Shown here in pieces: positions 9,519 to 19,900 of a stretch of 32,930 nt of DNA. Numbering within the stretch: position 1 is the stretch's first letter; the number at the start of each line of letters is the position of its first letter. Under the pieces are notes generated by a model. It was given only the letters and a program-made list of their open reading frames with translations. It was not told where the DNA came from and did no database searches. Location: positions 1 to 32,930 of the forward strand of contig WBXI01000019.1 of NCBI GenBank assembly GCA_008933025.1. Reading direction: 5' to 3'. The stretch is from Verrucomicrobiota bacterium (GTDB lineage: Bacteria; Verrucomicrobiota; Verrucomicrobiia; Limisphaerales; UBA9464). Both the position numbers and the translations under genes were made by a program.

Positions 9519-10583
9519 TCACTCGGTCAATTCCGATGCCCCCCCGATCCGCTGCTCCATATCCTGCACGATGGGCAAAACCCGACCGAGCGTCGCCGCT
9601 TCCAACTGCCCCCGGTAGGCCTTGATGACGAAACGGGCGACCCCGATGGGATCCCCGTTGCGATCGTGCAACGGGTGGGTGACGACCGCGACCTTCTCGT
9701 TCTTGGAGTAGTACGCCCGGTTCTCGGCCAACACTTTCCTTTCGGTTTCACCCGCCGTTTTCCCAACTTCCGCGACGGCTTTGCCGGCCAGCAGGACCAG
9801 ATCCTTGGATCCCGGCCTTCGTCCATAGATCTGGAGGTCCACCAGACGGGACTGGGCCTCCAGGGTCGTTTTCAATAGGGTCTCGGCGAGACTTTCCACC
9901 GGCCGATAATCGATCCGCAAATCCGAGAAATAGGAAATCGAGTCCGACTTGGTGAACAACGCGATCCGCCCGGACGAATGCGAGTTGTCGTTGAGGGTCG
10001 GGATCGCCGTGCGGCCGTCGAACTGGATGTCGATGGCGTTGCCCTTGCAACTCACGACCAACTCGTGCCATTCGCCGCGACTCACCGGGAGGTTGTTTCC
10101 GGTGGCCTCCCCGCGCTCGCCTTTCACGAACTTGTAGAACTTCACGTTGTTTTCCTTCGCGTTCGCGCGGACCACGTAGAAGTTCTTCTCGTCCTGCATC
10201 CGGAACGCCAACCCGGCCATTTGCTCCACCGCGCCCGAAACGATCTTGAACCGAAGTCTGGCGGTGAAGTCCTGGTAACGGTCGCCCCCGAACGCCAGCA
10301 AAGGGAAGCGTTCGTCCGTGGGGTCGGTCGAGACCTGGGCCAGGACCTCGCGTCGGGCGGTCTGCTCCGCCAACGGGCTGATCGGTTTGATCAAGGGCGG
10401 AACCGCGTCGAAAAGCACCTTCCATTCCCCGGGCTTCCCGCCACCCGCGAGCGCGGGCTTCCAACCGTCGGGCAACTTCCCTTCGGGTGCCGAGAAATCG
10501 AAGACCCGCTCCGCGGCCGAGACCGCGAGACAACTCGCCGCCGCCATCACCATCGCCAGATAACGCTTCACGCGGGACAGCAT
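9519..10583 (-). CDS. Secreted protein with DUF1080 / concanavalin-like (3-keto-disaccharide hydrolase-like) fold
   Basis: MLSRVKRYLAMVMAAASCLAVSAAERVFDFSAPEGKLPDGWKPALAGGGKPGEWKVLFD (signal peptide), ...YQDFTARLRFKIVSGAVEQMAGLAFRMQDEKNFYVVRANAKENNVKFYKFVKGER...GEWHELVVSCKGNAIDIQFDGRTAIPTLNDNSHSSGRIALFTKSDSISYFSDLRID. Confidence 0.75.
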   Translation of the reverse strand: MLSRVKRYLAMVMAAASCLAVSAAERVFDFSAPEGKLPDGWKPALAGGGKPGEWKVLFDAVPPLIKPISPLAEQTARREVLAQVSTDPTDERFPLLAFGGDRYQDFTARLRFKIVSGAVEQMAGLAFRMQDEKNFYVVRANAKENNVKFYKFVKGERGEATGNNLPVSRGEWHELVVSCKGNAIDIQFDGRTAIPTLNDNSHSSGRIALFTKSDSISYFSDLRIDYRPVESLAETLLKTTLEAQSRLVDLQIYGRRPGSKDLVLLAGKAVAEVGKTAGETERKVLAENRAYYSKNEKVAVVTHPLHDRNGDPIGVARFVIKAYRGQLEAATLGRVLPIVQDMEQRIGGASELTE

Positions 10584-10624
10584 ACCGCCCGCCCAGTGCC
10601 TGTCACCCGCCGGCATGAGGGCGC

Positions 10625-11650
10625 TCATAGCGCCACCATCGCCTTGATCACCCCGCTCGCGGGATCCATCCAGACCGGGAACACCGCCGGCACGTCGTCG
10701 AACCCGGCCTCGTGGGTGATCCACGGCCGCGTGTCGATCCGTCCCTCCTCGATCAGGGCGATGATCCGGGCGAAATCGGGCGCCAAGGCGTTGCGACTCG
10801 CCATCACGGTCAACTCGCGGCGGTGGAGGATCGGGGCGTGCGCGAAAGACACCTCGGCCTGGGTGATCCCCACGTACACCAAACGCCCGCCAAACGAACA
10901 GTACTGGAGGGCTCCGGACATCGACTTGTTGGAACCGGTCGCGTCCACCACGACTTCCGCGAAGTCGCCGCCGGTCAGCGCCGCGACGGCCTCGAGTTCC
11001 GACCCGTCGCCCCGGACCAGCACGGTGTCGGGCACCCCCATCACGCGGCGGACGAACTCCAACCGCTGTTCGTTGACGTCGAGGACAATGGTACGGGCAC
11101 CGGACAGCTTGGTGAATTCGATGGTGCTCAACCCGATGGGTCCCGCGCCGATCACCAGCGCGGTCTCGCCGGCCACCGGGCCGCCGCGATTCACGGCATG
11201 GCAGCCGATGGCCAGGGTCTCGACCAACGCGAGCGGCGCGAACCCCAGCTTCCCGGAGACGTGCAGCTTCCGCGCGGGAACGGTGAACAGGCGCCGGAGA
11301 CCGCCGTCGCAATGGACACCGAGGGTCTGGTTCGACTGGCAGCAGTTGGTGAGACCCCGCCGGCACGAATGGCACTTCTGGCAATTGATGTACGGTTCGA
11401 CCGCGCATCGGTCCCCGATCCGCACGTTCGCCACCCCTTCCCCGACGGCCACCACCTCGACTCCAAGTTCGTGCCCCGGAATCCGGGGGTAGGAGAAAAA
11501 CGGCATCTTGCCGAGGTACCCGCCGAAGTCGGTGCCGCAGATCCCCACGCGGTGGACCCTGACGACGGCATCGCCGGGCCCGGGAGCCGGCGGTTCGTCG
11601 ATGTCGATGATCCGCCATTCGCGGGGTTTCTCGAGCTGGAGTGCTTTCAT
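10625..11650 (-). CDS. Zinc-dependent medium-chain alcohol/polyol dehydrogenase (MDR family)
   Basis: MKALQLEKPREWRIIDIDEPPAPGPGDAVVRVHRVGICGTDFGGYLGKMPFFSYPRIPGHELGVEVVAVGEGV...INCQKCHSCRRGLTNCCQ...ALVIGAGPIGLSTIEF. Confidence 0.9.
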   Translation of the reverse strand: MKALQLEKPREWRIIDIDEPPAPGPGDAVVRVHRVGICGTDFGGYLGKMPFFSYPRIPGHELGVEVVAVGEGVANVRIGDRCAVEPYINCQKCHSCRRGLTNCCQSNQTLGVHCDGGLRRLFTVPARKLHVSGKLGFAPLALVETLAIGCHAVNRGGPVAGETALVIGAGPIGLSTIEFTKLSGARTIVLDVNEQRLEFVRRVMGVPDTVLVRGDGSELEAVAALTGGDFAEVVVDATGSNKSMSGALQYCSFGGRLVYVGITQAEVSFAHAPILHRRELTVMASRNALAPDFARIIALIEEGRIDTRPWITHEAGFDDVPAVFPVWMDPASGVIKAMVAL

Positions 11651-11728
11651 TTCGAAATCGCGGTTCGCGTGGCGGTCACGATGCCCCCGGGTCGCCGCAC
11701 GCGGCAAGGACGCTGTGTTTCCGGGCCG

Positions 11729-12502
11729 TTACCCCGCGCCCACCCGGTCGTGCCACTCGAGCCCTCCCGGCAATCCATCCACCGCGAATTCAAGATGCAG
11801 GACGCGGCGGTGGGACGGACACAACGCCGGGGACGACGCGTGCAGCAACAGGGGTCGCATGGCCAGCAGCCCACCACGGGCCACCAGACACGTCGTCTCC
11901 CGGGTCGCCCGACGCCACCGCGCGATCCCCGCCCCGTCGAGTCGTCCCGCGCGATGGGATCCCGGCAGGACGCGCAGCGGTCCGTTGTCGGCGCCGCAGG
12001 CGTCCAGATGCCAACGCAGCACGAGCATGCGCGAGAGGATCTCCACGGGCGGGTGGACATGGGGCACCCCTTCCTTCGTGGACCAACCGTGGCAGCCGGG
12101 AAGTTCCCGGCGTTCGCGGACGGCGATCGCGGTGTCCTGATGCCAAGGCACGCGCCAATTGGCCGCGGGATTCTTGTCGAACCAAAGCGCTCGGACACAA
12201 AACGCTCCCGGACCCAGCAGGAGTCCTACCCATCCCGCCACACGCGGGTCGTCCACGAAGCCACGGACCGCGGGCACGTCGCGGAGGAGATTGCGCCGAC
12301 CGGCCCCGCCTTCCCCGCCGCACGACGCGCAAAGGACGTCGAGGGTCGCGTCGTCGAGCGTGGCTCCGGCCAGGAGAAAACCGTCGAGATGGAACCGCGA
12401 CCGTGCGTCGTCACCGGCCATCGCGCTCTCCCCGTGTTCCATGGGTTCCCCTCCAAACAACCGCGGCGTGTCCCGCCGGGGAACACGCCGCATGCGATCC
12501 AA
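11729..12502 (-). CDS. Phytanoyl-CoA dioxygenase (PhyH) family protein
   Basis: Fe(II)/2-OG motif region WRVPWHQDTAIAVRERRELPG, ...MLVLRWHLDACGADNGPLRVLPGSHRAGRLDG, distal His in MRPLLLHASSPA and Arg HRRVLHLEF. Start may be internal (Met at 12442). Confidence 0.85.
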   Translation of the reverse strand: MDRMRRVPRRDTPRLFGGEPMEHGESAMAGDDARSRFHLDGFLLAGATLDDATLDVLCASCGGEGGAGRRNLLRDVPAVRGFVDDPRVAGWVGLLLGPGAFCVRALWFDKNPAANWRVPWHQDTAIAVRERRELPGCHGWSTKEGVPHVHPPVEILSRMLVLRWHLDACGADNGPLRVLPGSHRAGRLDGAGIARWRRATRETTCLVARGGLLAMRPLLLHASSPALCPSHRRVLHLEFAVDGLPGGLEWHDRVGAG

Positions 12503-12530
12503 ACGTCGTCCCGGGATCAGGACAACCCGG

Positions 12531-13244
12531 TCAATTCCGGCGACTGCCCATCAACAGGCGCAGGACGTACCAGAACAGCAGCATGACGGACGCGAACAGT
12601 GCCAACGCGGCGGCCACGTGCTGGGTGGGGCCGTAGCGATGCATGATGTTCGACGTCGAATAGAGGATCGCGGCCGAGGCGAAGACCACCATCACGCCCG
12701 AGAACAGGAGGCCGAGGTCGAATCCGAAAGCGATGCTGGCGACGATGATTCCCATCGCGACGAAGCCCGCGATTTTCAGGATGCCGCCCAGGAACGAGAA
12801 ATCCTTCTTCGTCGTGAAGGCCACGAAGGTAATCCCGAGGAACATGGCGCCGGTGATGGCGGCGGCCATCGGGATGACGTTGGGTCCCGCAAACGCGGCC
12901 GCCATCATGATCAGCGGCAGGAAGAAGAACGCCTCGGCCACGATGTACAGCCCGAGCCCCGCGTACTGCACGGCGGGGGATGCCGAATCGTCGGCCATCT
13001 TCTGCGCGAGCCAACTGATGCCCATGAACGCGAACATCACGACCAGGATCGCGACCTTCCCCGCGCCAAGGGCCGCCGCCATCAGGCCGGCCGCGGGCGA
13101 GTGCAGCAGGACGAACTCCAGGGCGATGAATGCCAGCACCGAACCGGCAAGGTGCGCGTACGTGCGCGAGATGAATGCGGCCCGATCCCCTGCGTTGAGA
13201 TCCGCCGCGACCGGATAGCCCGATTGCACTTCGAAGTTGGACAT
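12531..13244 (-). CDS. Bax inhibitor-1 / YccA family membrane protein
   Basis: MSNFEVQSGYPVAADLNAGDRAAFISRTYAHLAGSVLAFIALEFVLL..., multiple TM helices, ITFVAFTTKKDFSFLGGILKIAG, LYSTSNIMHRYGPTQHVAAALALFASVMLLFWYVLRLLMGSRRN. Confidence 0.93.
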   Translation of the reverse strand: MSNFEVQSGYPVAADLNAGDRAAFISRTYAHLAGSVLAFIALEFVLLHSPAAGLMAAALGAGKVAILVVMFAFMGISWLAQKMADDSASPAVQYAGLGLYIVAEAFFFLPLIMMAAAFAGPNVIPMAAAITGAMFLGITFVAFTTKKDFSFLGGILKIAGFVAMGIIVASIAFGFDLGLLFSGVMVVFASAAILYSTSNIMHRYGPTQHVAAALALFASVMLLFWYVLRLLMGSRRN

Positions 13245-13323
13245 GCGTCAGAGATTTGAAACCACCGGCCGCGAAGCTACGTGCCGTGCCGGTCCCGCGC
13301 AAGGCCCCGGCCCCGGATGGACG

Positions 13324-14880
13324 CTACCCCCGGGCTTCCAGTTCGACGTCCCACAGCCTGGTGCCGTCCCGGTTGAAATGGGTCACCGTCGCCGCCTTCG
13401 TCCGCGGGTCGATCCGCACCGTTCCGAAAAACTGGTGCGGCGTCCATGGACCGGCCGTCGGCGCGCCCGGGGCCCGGGAACTGTAGCGCACTTGCGGACC
13501 GAACGTGTCGTCGAGTGCGGTCGGACCAAACGTGCCCGCGTGCAACGGGCCGCTCACGAACTCCCAAAACGGGTCGAAATCCCCGAAACGCGCCTTCGCC
13601 GGGTCGTAGTAATGCGACGCGCAGTAATGCACGTCCGCCGTCAGCCAGACCACGTTGCGGACCTTCTCGCGTTTGAGATGGGAAAGCAGGTCCGCGACCT
13701 CCAACTCCCGGCCCAGCGGCGGCCCGTCGCCGTTCGCAAAGCTTTCGGCGCCGTTCGCGTCGCCCACCACCAACCCGATCGGCATGTCGCTGCAGACCAC
13801 CTTCCAGGTCGCCCGACTGGATGCCAACGCGGCCTTGAGCCATTCGACCTGCGGGCGGCCCATGAAGTCCGTGTCCGGCCCGCGCTCCCGCTGTCGGTTC
13901 GGGCCGTTCGGCGCCCGATGGCTGCGTTCGTCGAGCATGAACAGTTCGCAGAGCGGTCCGCGCGGGATCCTGCGGTAGATCTGCTGGTCGGGATGCCGCG
14001 CGATGGGCTGGTACTCGAAGAAGGCCTGCCGCGACCGCTTCGCCAGGAGGTCCACGTCGCGCACCTGGTATCCGACCCCCGGCGGCAATTGCCGGCCCGG
14101 CCACCAGTTGTTCAACACCTCGTGGTCGTCCCATTGCACGAACAACGGCGTGTCCGCGTACAGTTCCCGGACGTGCCGATCCAACAGCGAATACCGGTAG
14201 TTGCCCCGGAACTCCGCCAGCGTCTCCGCCACCTTCGACTTTTCCTCCGTCACCAGATTCTTCCAGACGCTGCCGTCCGGCAGCGTCATCCGCGCCTTCA
14301 GCGGGTTGTCCGCGTAGATGGTGTCGCCGCTGTGCACGAGGAATTGCGGTTGCTTCGAACGAATCGCGGCATACGTCCGCATCCCGCCCCGCGATTCGTC
14401 GATGCCCAAGCCCTGCCCGCAGGTGTCGCCCGACCACGCGAAATGCACCTCCGAGTCGGATTCGCGCGACGCCGTGGTCAGCGAACCCGCCACCGCCTCG
14501 CCCGCGCCGCCCTGCGATTCCTCGAACCGGACGCGGTAATGGATCCGCGCCCCGGCCGGCAAGCCGCCGAGCAGGATCTTCGCCGTGAAGTCCGCCTCCG
14601 GCCCGGTCACGGGCCCCACCACGCGGCGGGCCGAACCGAACCCCGCGTCGGTGTCCCATTCCACCACCATCCGCGCGGGTCGATCGGTGCGGCTCCAGAT
14701 CACCGCGCCGGATTCCGTCACGTCGCCGCTCGCGATGCCGTTGGCGACGGACGGGAGCGAACCCCGGATGATCGCGGGGGCGACGGGCTCGGACTGCGCC
14801 CATGCGGGCGACGCGAGCAGCAAAGCGCCGGCGCCCGCGAAACGCCGGTGGAAGGCGCGGCGTGACATCGGGGAGTTCAC
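13324..14880 (-). CDS. PhoD-like alkaline phosphatase, Tat-type signal
   Basis: MNSPMSRRAFHRRFAGAGALLLASPAWAQ (twin Arg), VANGIASGDVTESGAVIWSRTDRPARMVVEWDTD, VHSGDTIYADNPL, LFVQWDDHEVLNNWWPG, VVWLTADVHYCASHYYDP. Confidence 0.93.
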   Translation of the reverse strand: MNSPMSRRAFHRRFAGAGALLLASPAWAQSEPVAPAIIRGSLPSVANGIASGDVTESGAVIWSRTDRPARMVVEWDTDAGFGSARRVVGPVTGPEADFTAKILLGGLPAGARIHYRVRFEESQGGAGEAVAGSLTTASRESDSEVHFAWSGDTCGQGLGIDESRGGMRTYAAIRSKQPQFLVHSGDTIYADNPLKARMTLPDGSVWKNLVTEEKSKVAETLAEFRGNYRYSLLDRHVRELYADTPLFVQWDDHEVLNNWWPGRQLPPGVGYQVRDVDLLAKRSRQAFFEYQPIARHPDQQIYRRIPRGPLCELFMLDERSHRAPNGPNRQRERGPDTDFMGRPQVEWLKAALASSRATWKVVCSDMPIGLVVGDANGAESFANGDGPPLGRELEVADLLSHLKREKVRNVVWLTADVHYCASHYYDPAKARFGDFDPFWEFVSGPLHAGTFGPTALDDTFGPQVRYSSRAPGAPTAGPWTPHQFFGTVRIDPRTKAATVTHFNRDGTRLWDVELEARG

Positions 14881-15086
14881 GACCCGAGCATGCGCCCCCC
14901 GGCACCCCGTGTTTCAAGCGGCATTTTTCCCGACGGCTCCGGCGGGACCGGCGTCGCTCCGGATGGCGCATCGCCATGCCAAATGGGCGCCCCATGGGGC
15001 CGACGGTCCCCGGCCCTTCGCCGTGGATCCGCGGCCTCGGGCCGACGATCGGCGGACGGGACGCCGGCGGAAGGAAAACGGCCGGA

Positions 15087-16464
15087 TCAATCGGGTGGAT
15101 TCCCGATCGCGACCAGATGGCCGCGGGTCCGGAACAGCAGGTTCCCGTCCGCGATCGCGGGCGACGCCAGACAGGTTTCGCCGAGGCGGTTCGTGGCCAC
15201 CACGCGGAACCGCGCCGACGCTTCCACGACGTGGACCTCCCCGCTCTCGCTCGCGAAATAGAGGTGCCGTCCGTCGGACACCGGCGACGCCGCGAAGGCC
15301 TGCCCGCCATTCGCCAAGCGTTCGCCGTAATGGATCTTTCCCGTGGCGGCGTCGAAACACGTCAACACGCCGTTGTCGGTGCATCCCCCTAAGGTTCGTG
15401 CCGACCACGAAGGGTGTCTGCAGGTAACAACCCTGCCGCGGATGCGCCCACACGATGGCCTCGTTGGTGCCCCCGATGTCCGCCGGGGTGATGTCGCCCC
15501 GGGCCGATGTCCGGATCGCGCGCATGGGCCGGGCATTGCCATGGGCACTGGTCAGGTAGACAAGGCCGTGGGCATGGATCGGGGTCGGCACCGGAATGTT
15601 GCCGCCGCCGTCGAGGCGCCAGAGTTCCCTCCCCGTCGCGGCATCGTACGCGCCGGAATGGTGCCAACCGTTCACGACCACCTGCAGGCCGCCGTCCGAT
15701 TCGACGAGCACGGGGCTTCCCCAGGTGGGCACGTCGCGACGCTCGGCACGCCACAACGTGTGTCCGTCGTCGGCGTCCAGCGCCGCCACGAACGAATCCT
15801 TCTGGACGTCCGCGAGCACGTACACGCGGCCGTCGCGCAGGACCGGCGAACTCGCGAATCCCCACTGCGCTCCCGGCACCTCGTGGTACCCGGCGTCCAG
15901 CTTGCCGAAATCCCGTCGCCACCGGAGTCGCCCCACGGTGTCGAAACAGAACAACCCCTCGGAACCGAACATCGCCACGATGTGGGTGCGGTCGATGGCG
16001 GGCGTCGAGTTGCAGTGCGTGGCCTTGGGATGCCGCTGGATCCTCGGCACGGCCTCGAAGGGTGCGGTCGACCAGATCGGTTTGCCGGTCCGGAGTTCGA
16101 AGGCCATCAAGCGCCATTGGTGGGGCACTTTCTCGGCGACGGACTTGATGTCGCCGTACAAACCGACCCGGAGTTCCGACTCCCCGGGCTTGGTGGCCGT
16201 CGTCACGAACACGCGGTCGCCCCACGCGATTGGCGAGGCATGCGCGAGTCCCGGAACCTCGATGTTCCAACGGACGTTTGCCCCGGTGGCCAAGTCCCAT
16301 GCGATCGGGAGCGGCTTGGAAACGTCGGTCCCCGAGGCGTCCGGCCCGCGGAACTGGGGCCACCGGGCCCCGGAATCCGCCGCCGCGCACGGACCGATGG
16401 CCATGGCGACGGAAAAGCCGGCCAGCCAGGCCAATCGGGACCTCGGATGCAGGTTCGCCTTCAC
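15087..16464 (-). CDS. Secreted PQQ-binding-like beta-propeller repeat protein; reading frame disrupted by one base near 15388
   Basis: GTG start at 16464 with AGGGAG about 12 nt upstream: VKANLHPRSRLAWLAGFSVAMAIGPCAAADSGARWPQFRGPDASGTDVSKPLPIAWDLATGANVRWNIEVPGLAHASPIAWGDRVFVTTA...YLQTPFVVGTNL, then the homologous continuation GCTDNGVLTCFDAATGKIHYGERLANGGQAFAASPVSDGRHLYFASESGEVHVVEA...GHLVAIGNPPD sits in another frame (ORF 15087..15548). Confidence 0.88.
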
Positions 16465-16483
16465 GGTGCCGTGGTTGCTCCCT

Positions 16484-16792
16484 TCACGGATGGCGCAACC
16501 GGAAGAATCGGGTCGACGCGGTTCCGTTCGCGCCCACGAAATCCGGACGGGACGCAGCCGCCGTGAATTCCACCGCGACCGAAAGCTCCACGGCCACGTC
16601 GACCGCCGATCCGTCCGGCAACGCGGCGGCCTGCGTATGGAAGCCGTCCTCGAGGGCGAGTTCCCCGTCGCTGCCGGCGCGGGTTTCCGAAACCAAGCGC
16701 GGCAGCCAACCCCACGCGATCGTGACGGCCGCCCATGCGGGCATCGCGAAGCCAATCCTCGGGGCCCCGTGGCGAGGGATGATTGGTTTCAT
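16484..16792 (-). CDS. Small hypothetical protein preceding the PQQ-propeller gene
   Basis: MKPIIPRHGAPRIGFAMPAWAAVTIAWGWLPRLVSETRAGSDGELALEDGFHTQAAALPDGSAVDVAVELSVAVEFTAAASRPDFVGANGTASTRFFRLRHP; ends 19 nt before the GTG of the propeller gene; not Arg-rich shadow composition. Confidence 0.5.
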   Translation of the reverse strand: MKPIIPRHGAPRIGFAMPAWAAVTIAWGWLPRLVSETRAGSDGELALEDGFHTQAAALPDGSAVDVAVELSVAVEFTAAASRPDFVGANGTASTRFFRLRHP

Positions 16793-16936
16793 TGGGTGTG
16801 CCTTGGATAATCTTCCGGCCCGATTTTCATCAAGGATTATCAAGGCCAACCCACGCCGCGGGCCATCGCGGCACGCGGGCGGACGCGCCGCACGCCGACG
16901 CCGAAAGACGGCGGACCCGGGATGAAACGCCGGGGC

Positions 16937-19900
16937 CTACTCCGCGTGCACCTGGCGCGGTTGCATGAGGTAGACGACCAGATCCCGGGCCTCGCTCTCC
17001 GCCAATCCGTCCAGCAACCCGTCCGGCATGAGCGATTGATCCAGCGTGTCCAAGCGCGCGATCTCCCGCCGTTCCAACGTCACCCGCTCGCCCTGCGTCA
17101 CCAGTGTCACCGCCCTCGCGTTCGCGTCCCGCAGGAGTCCGGTCAACGTCCGGCCGTCCGCCAGCGTCACCACGGTTGCCCGGTAATCCGCCGGGACCAC
17201 CGCGCTGGGCGTCACGATGTTCTCCAACAGGTAGTCGAGGTTCGCGCGGCCCGATCCGGTGAGGTCGGGTCCCACCGTGCCCCCTTCGCCGAACAGTTGG
17301 TGGCAGGCGGCACAGGTCTTCCGGAACACGACGAGACCGCGGAGGGCACTCGCGCCCGCGAGTTTCGCCGGCGCGAGGCGCGCGCGCCACCGGTCCACCA
17401 GGACCTTCTGCTGGCCTTGGTCCACGCGGACGGATCCCCACACCTCCGACAAACGCCGCGCCAACCGCGGGTCGCCCAATCCCGCGATCTGCCGCGCGTG
17501 GAAGGCACTGACGTCCGCACGCGGCAATCGGCCCGCCGCGACGGCGTCGAGCAGCGCCGATGCCGCCGCGGGACGCGAGGCCATCGCGGCCAGCAAGGCC
17601 GGACGCTCCTCGATCCCCAGCCACGTGATCCGGGACGATGCCAACGCCACGGCATCCGGATCGTTCGTCTCCAGCAATGCCACCAACGCCGCCGTCCGCA
17701 GCGCGCCGTCGTCGACCAACCCCCGCAACAACGCCCCGAGTTGGTCCGCGCGCGCCTCCACCAACGCCCGCAACGCCGTCCGCCGCGCGACGGCATCGGC
17801 CTTCGGGTCCATGGCCAACGCCCGCAGCTCGCCGAGCGCCCGTCCATCGCCGAACACCGCGCCCAACCCCCGCACCCGGTCCCGCGTGTCCGCCGACGGC
17901 GATTGTCCCGCCAGCGCCGCGAACCGATCCCAAGCCCGGGGTGCCGCCGCGCGACGCCTTCCCCGCATCGCGTCGGACAATCCGGCCGCCACGTCCCCCT
18001 GCTCCGTCGCGCCCCGCTCCGTGGCCCACCGCAGGAGGCGGTCGACGGGCCCGGGCCGTGCATCGATTTCCTCCGCCAACCGGCGGGCGATGTGGCGCCG
18101 GAGCACCGGATGGACGGATGACGCCATCAATTCCAATGCGGCGTCCGGATCCGCCGCGACCACCGGTTCCAGACCCACCCATTCGAGCAACGGGAGGTTG
18201 TGGTCCGCCACGTCCTCGGCTCGCGCCACCAAACGCCGGCCGATCGCGAGCCGCGCCGCGAACGGGAGGCGCTGCAGGGACGACGCCACGTAAAGCCGGA
18301 CCAAGGCGGAACGATCGCGCTCGGCCAACCGCGCGAAACGTTCGACCACCTTCGTCGTCGTCGCCGCGTCGAGATCGGTCGCGCCGCCTTCCCCGCGGTC
18401 CGACACGCGGAAGTGTTCGGCCAGCAACCGGACCGCCCAGCTGCGCGCATGTTCGTCGTCGTCGCCCGTGCGGGCCACCAACCAATCGGGCGTCAACGTC
18501 CCGAGCGCGTTCAGCGCCCACAGCGCGCGAAGCGCGTCGGCGGGATTTGTCCGCCGCCGGTATTCGTCCCGGAGCGTGGCGGCCAAGGCCCAGCGGGTCC
18601 CCTCGTCCGGCTCCCGGCCGGCCAACTCCTGCCGCGCGTGGCGCGCCAACCAATCGTCGGGACCGAATGCGAGCGTCGCCAACCCGGCCGGCGGCAACTT
18701 CGCCAGATCCGGCAACCGCACCGGCGCCGGCTTGCCATGGGTCACCTTGTAGATCCGCCCGGAGTTGCGGTGGACACCGTCGTGGTCGTGGCACTCGCCG
18801 GTGTCGGACCAATCCGAGACAAACACCCCGCCGTCCGGCCCCGCGACCAGATCGAGCCCGCGAAACCACGGGTCCGGGACCGAGAGCAGGTCCGGAAGGT
18901 GTCGGGCGACATAGCCGGAACCGTCCCGTTCGATCCGCTCCCGGTTGATGCGGTGCCCGTGCAGGTTGAGCGTGAATGCCCGGCCACGGTACTCGGCCGG
19001 CCAGTTCCCGCCTTGGTAGATCATCAGGCCCGCGTGCGCGTGTCCGCCGCCCAGCGCGTCGCTCGTCGGCGCCGCCACCCCGCCCGCATCCGCCCGCGAC
19101 TTGGTCCAGCCCGCGCCGGTGTCGAAATGATGATGGTCGGCATGCTGCCCGATGAATCCGTAGGCATGCGGCATCACATCGTCCCCATGCATCCGCTGGA
19201 AATGCGCGCCGGGAATCGCGTGCCAGAAATGGCCGATCACCGTGTTGATGAAAAACGGTTCGCCCTCCGCGTTCCAGTCGAGACCCCACGGGTTCGTCGT
19301 CCCGTGACACACCGCCTCGAACACCCGGCGTCCGGGATGATACCGCCAGATGCCGCCGCGCAGTTCCACGCGCGCCGAATCGGGATCGCCCGGGCGTCCC
19401 ACCTTGGCGCCGCTCGAGATGCCGATGCGCCCCCACAGCCATCCATCCGGGCCCCACTTCAGACCGTTCGCAAACGTGTGGCGATTGCCGGTCGTCGTCG
19501 TGAAGCCATCCAGCAGGACTTCCGGCGGCCCGTCCGGCTTGTCGTCGCCGTCGTGGTCCGCGAGGAACAGGAGCGTGGGCGGGCACAGCGCGAACACGCC
19601 TCCCCGTCCCACCTCGACGCTCGTCAGTACCTTGCCCTCGTCCCAGAACACCTTGCGGGAGTCCGCCACGCCGTCGCCATCGGCATCCCCGAGCACCACG
19701 ATGCGGTCGTTGAGGTTGGTGGCATAGTTCACCTTGGCCTCGGCGTAGGTGTAATTCTCGGCCACCCAAAGCCGACCGCGCCCGTCGAAGGTCATCGAGA
19801 TCGGCTGCCGGACCATCGGTTCGGCGGCAAACACCGTGGCTTGGAATCCGGGGGGCATCTTGAATCCCGCCAAGGCCTCGGCGGGGGGCATCGGATGCGC

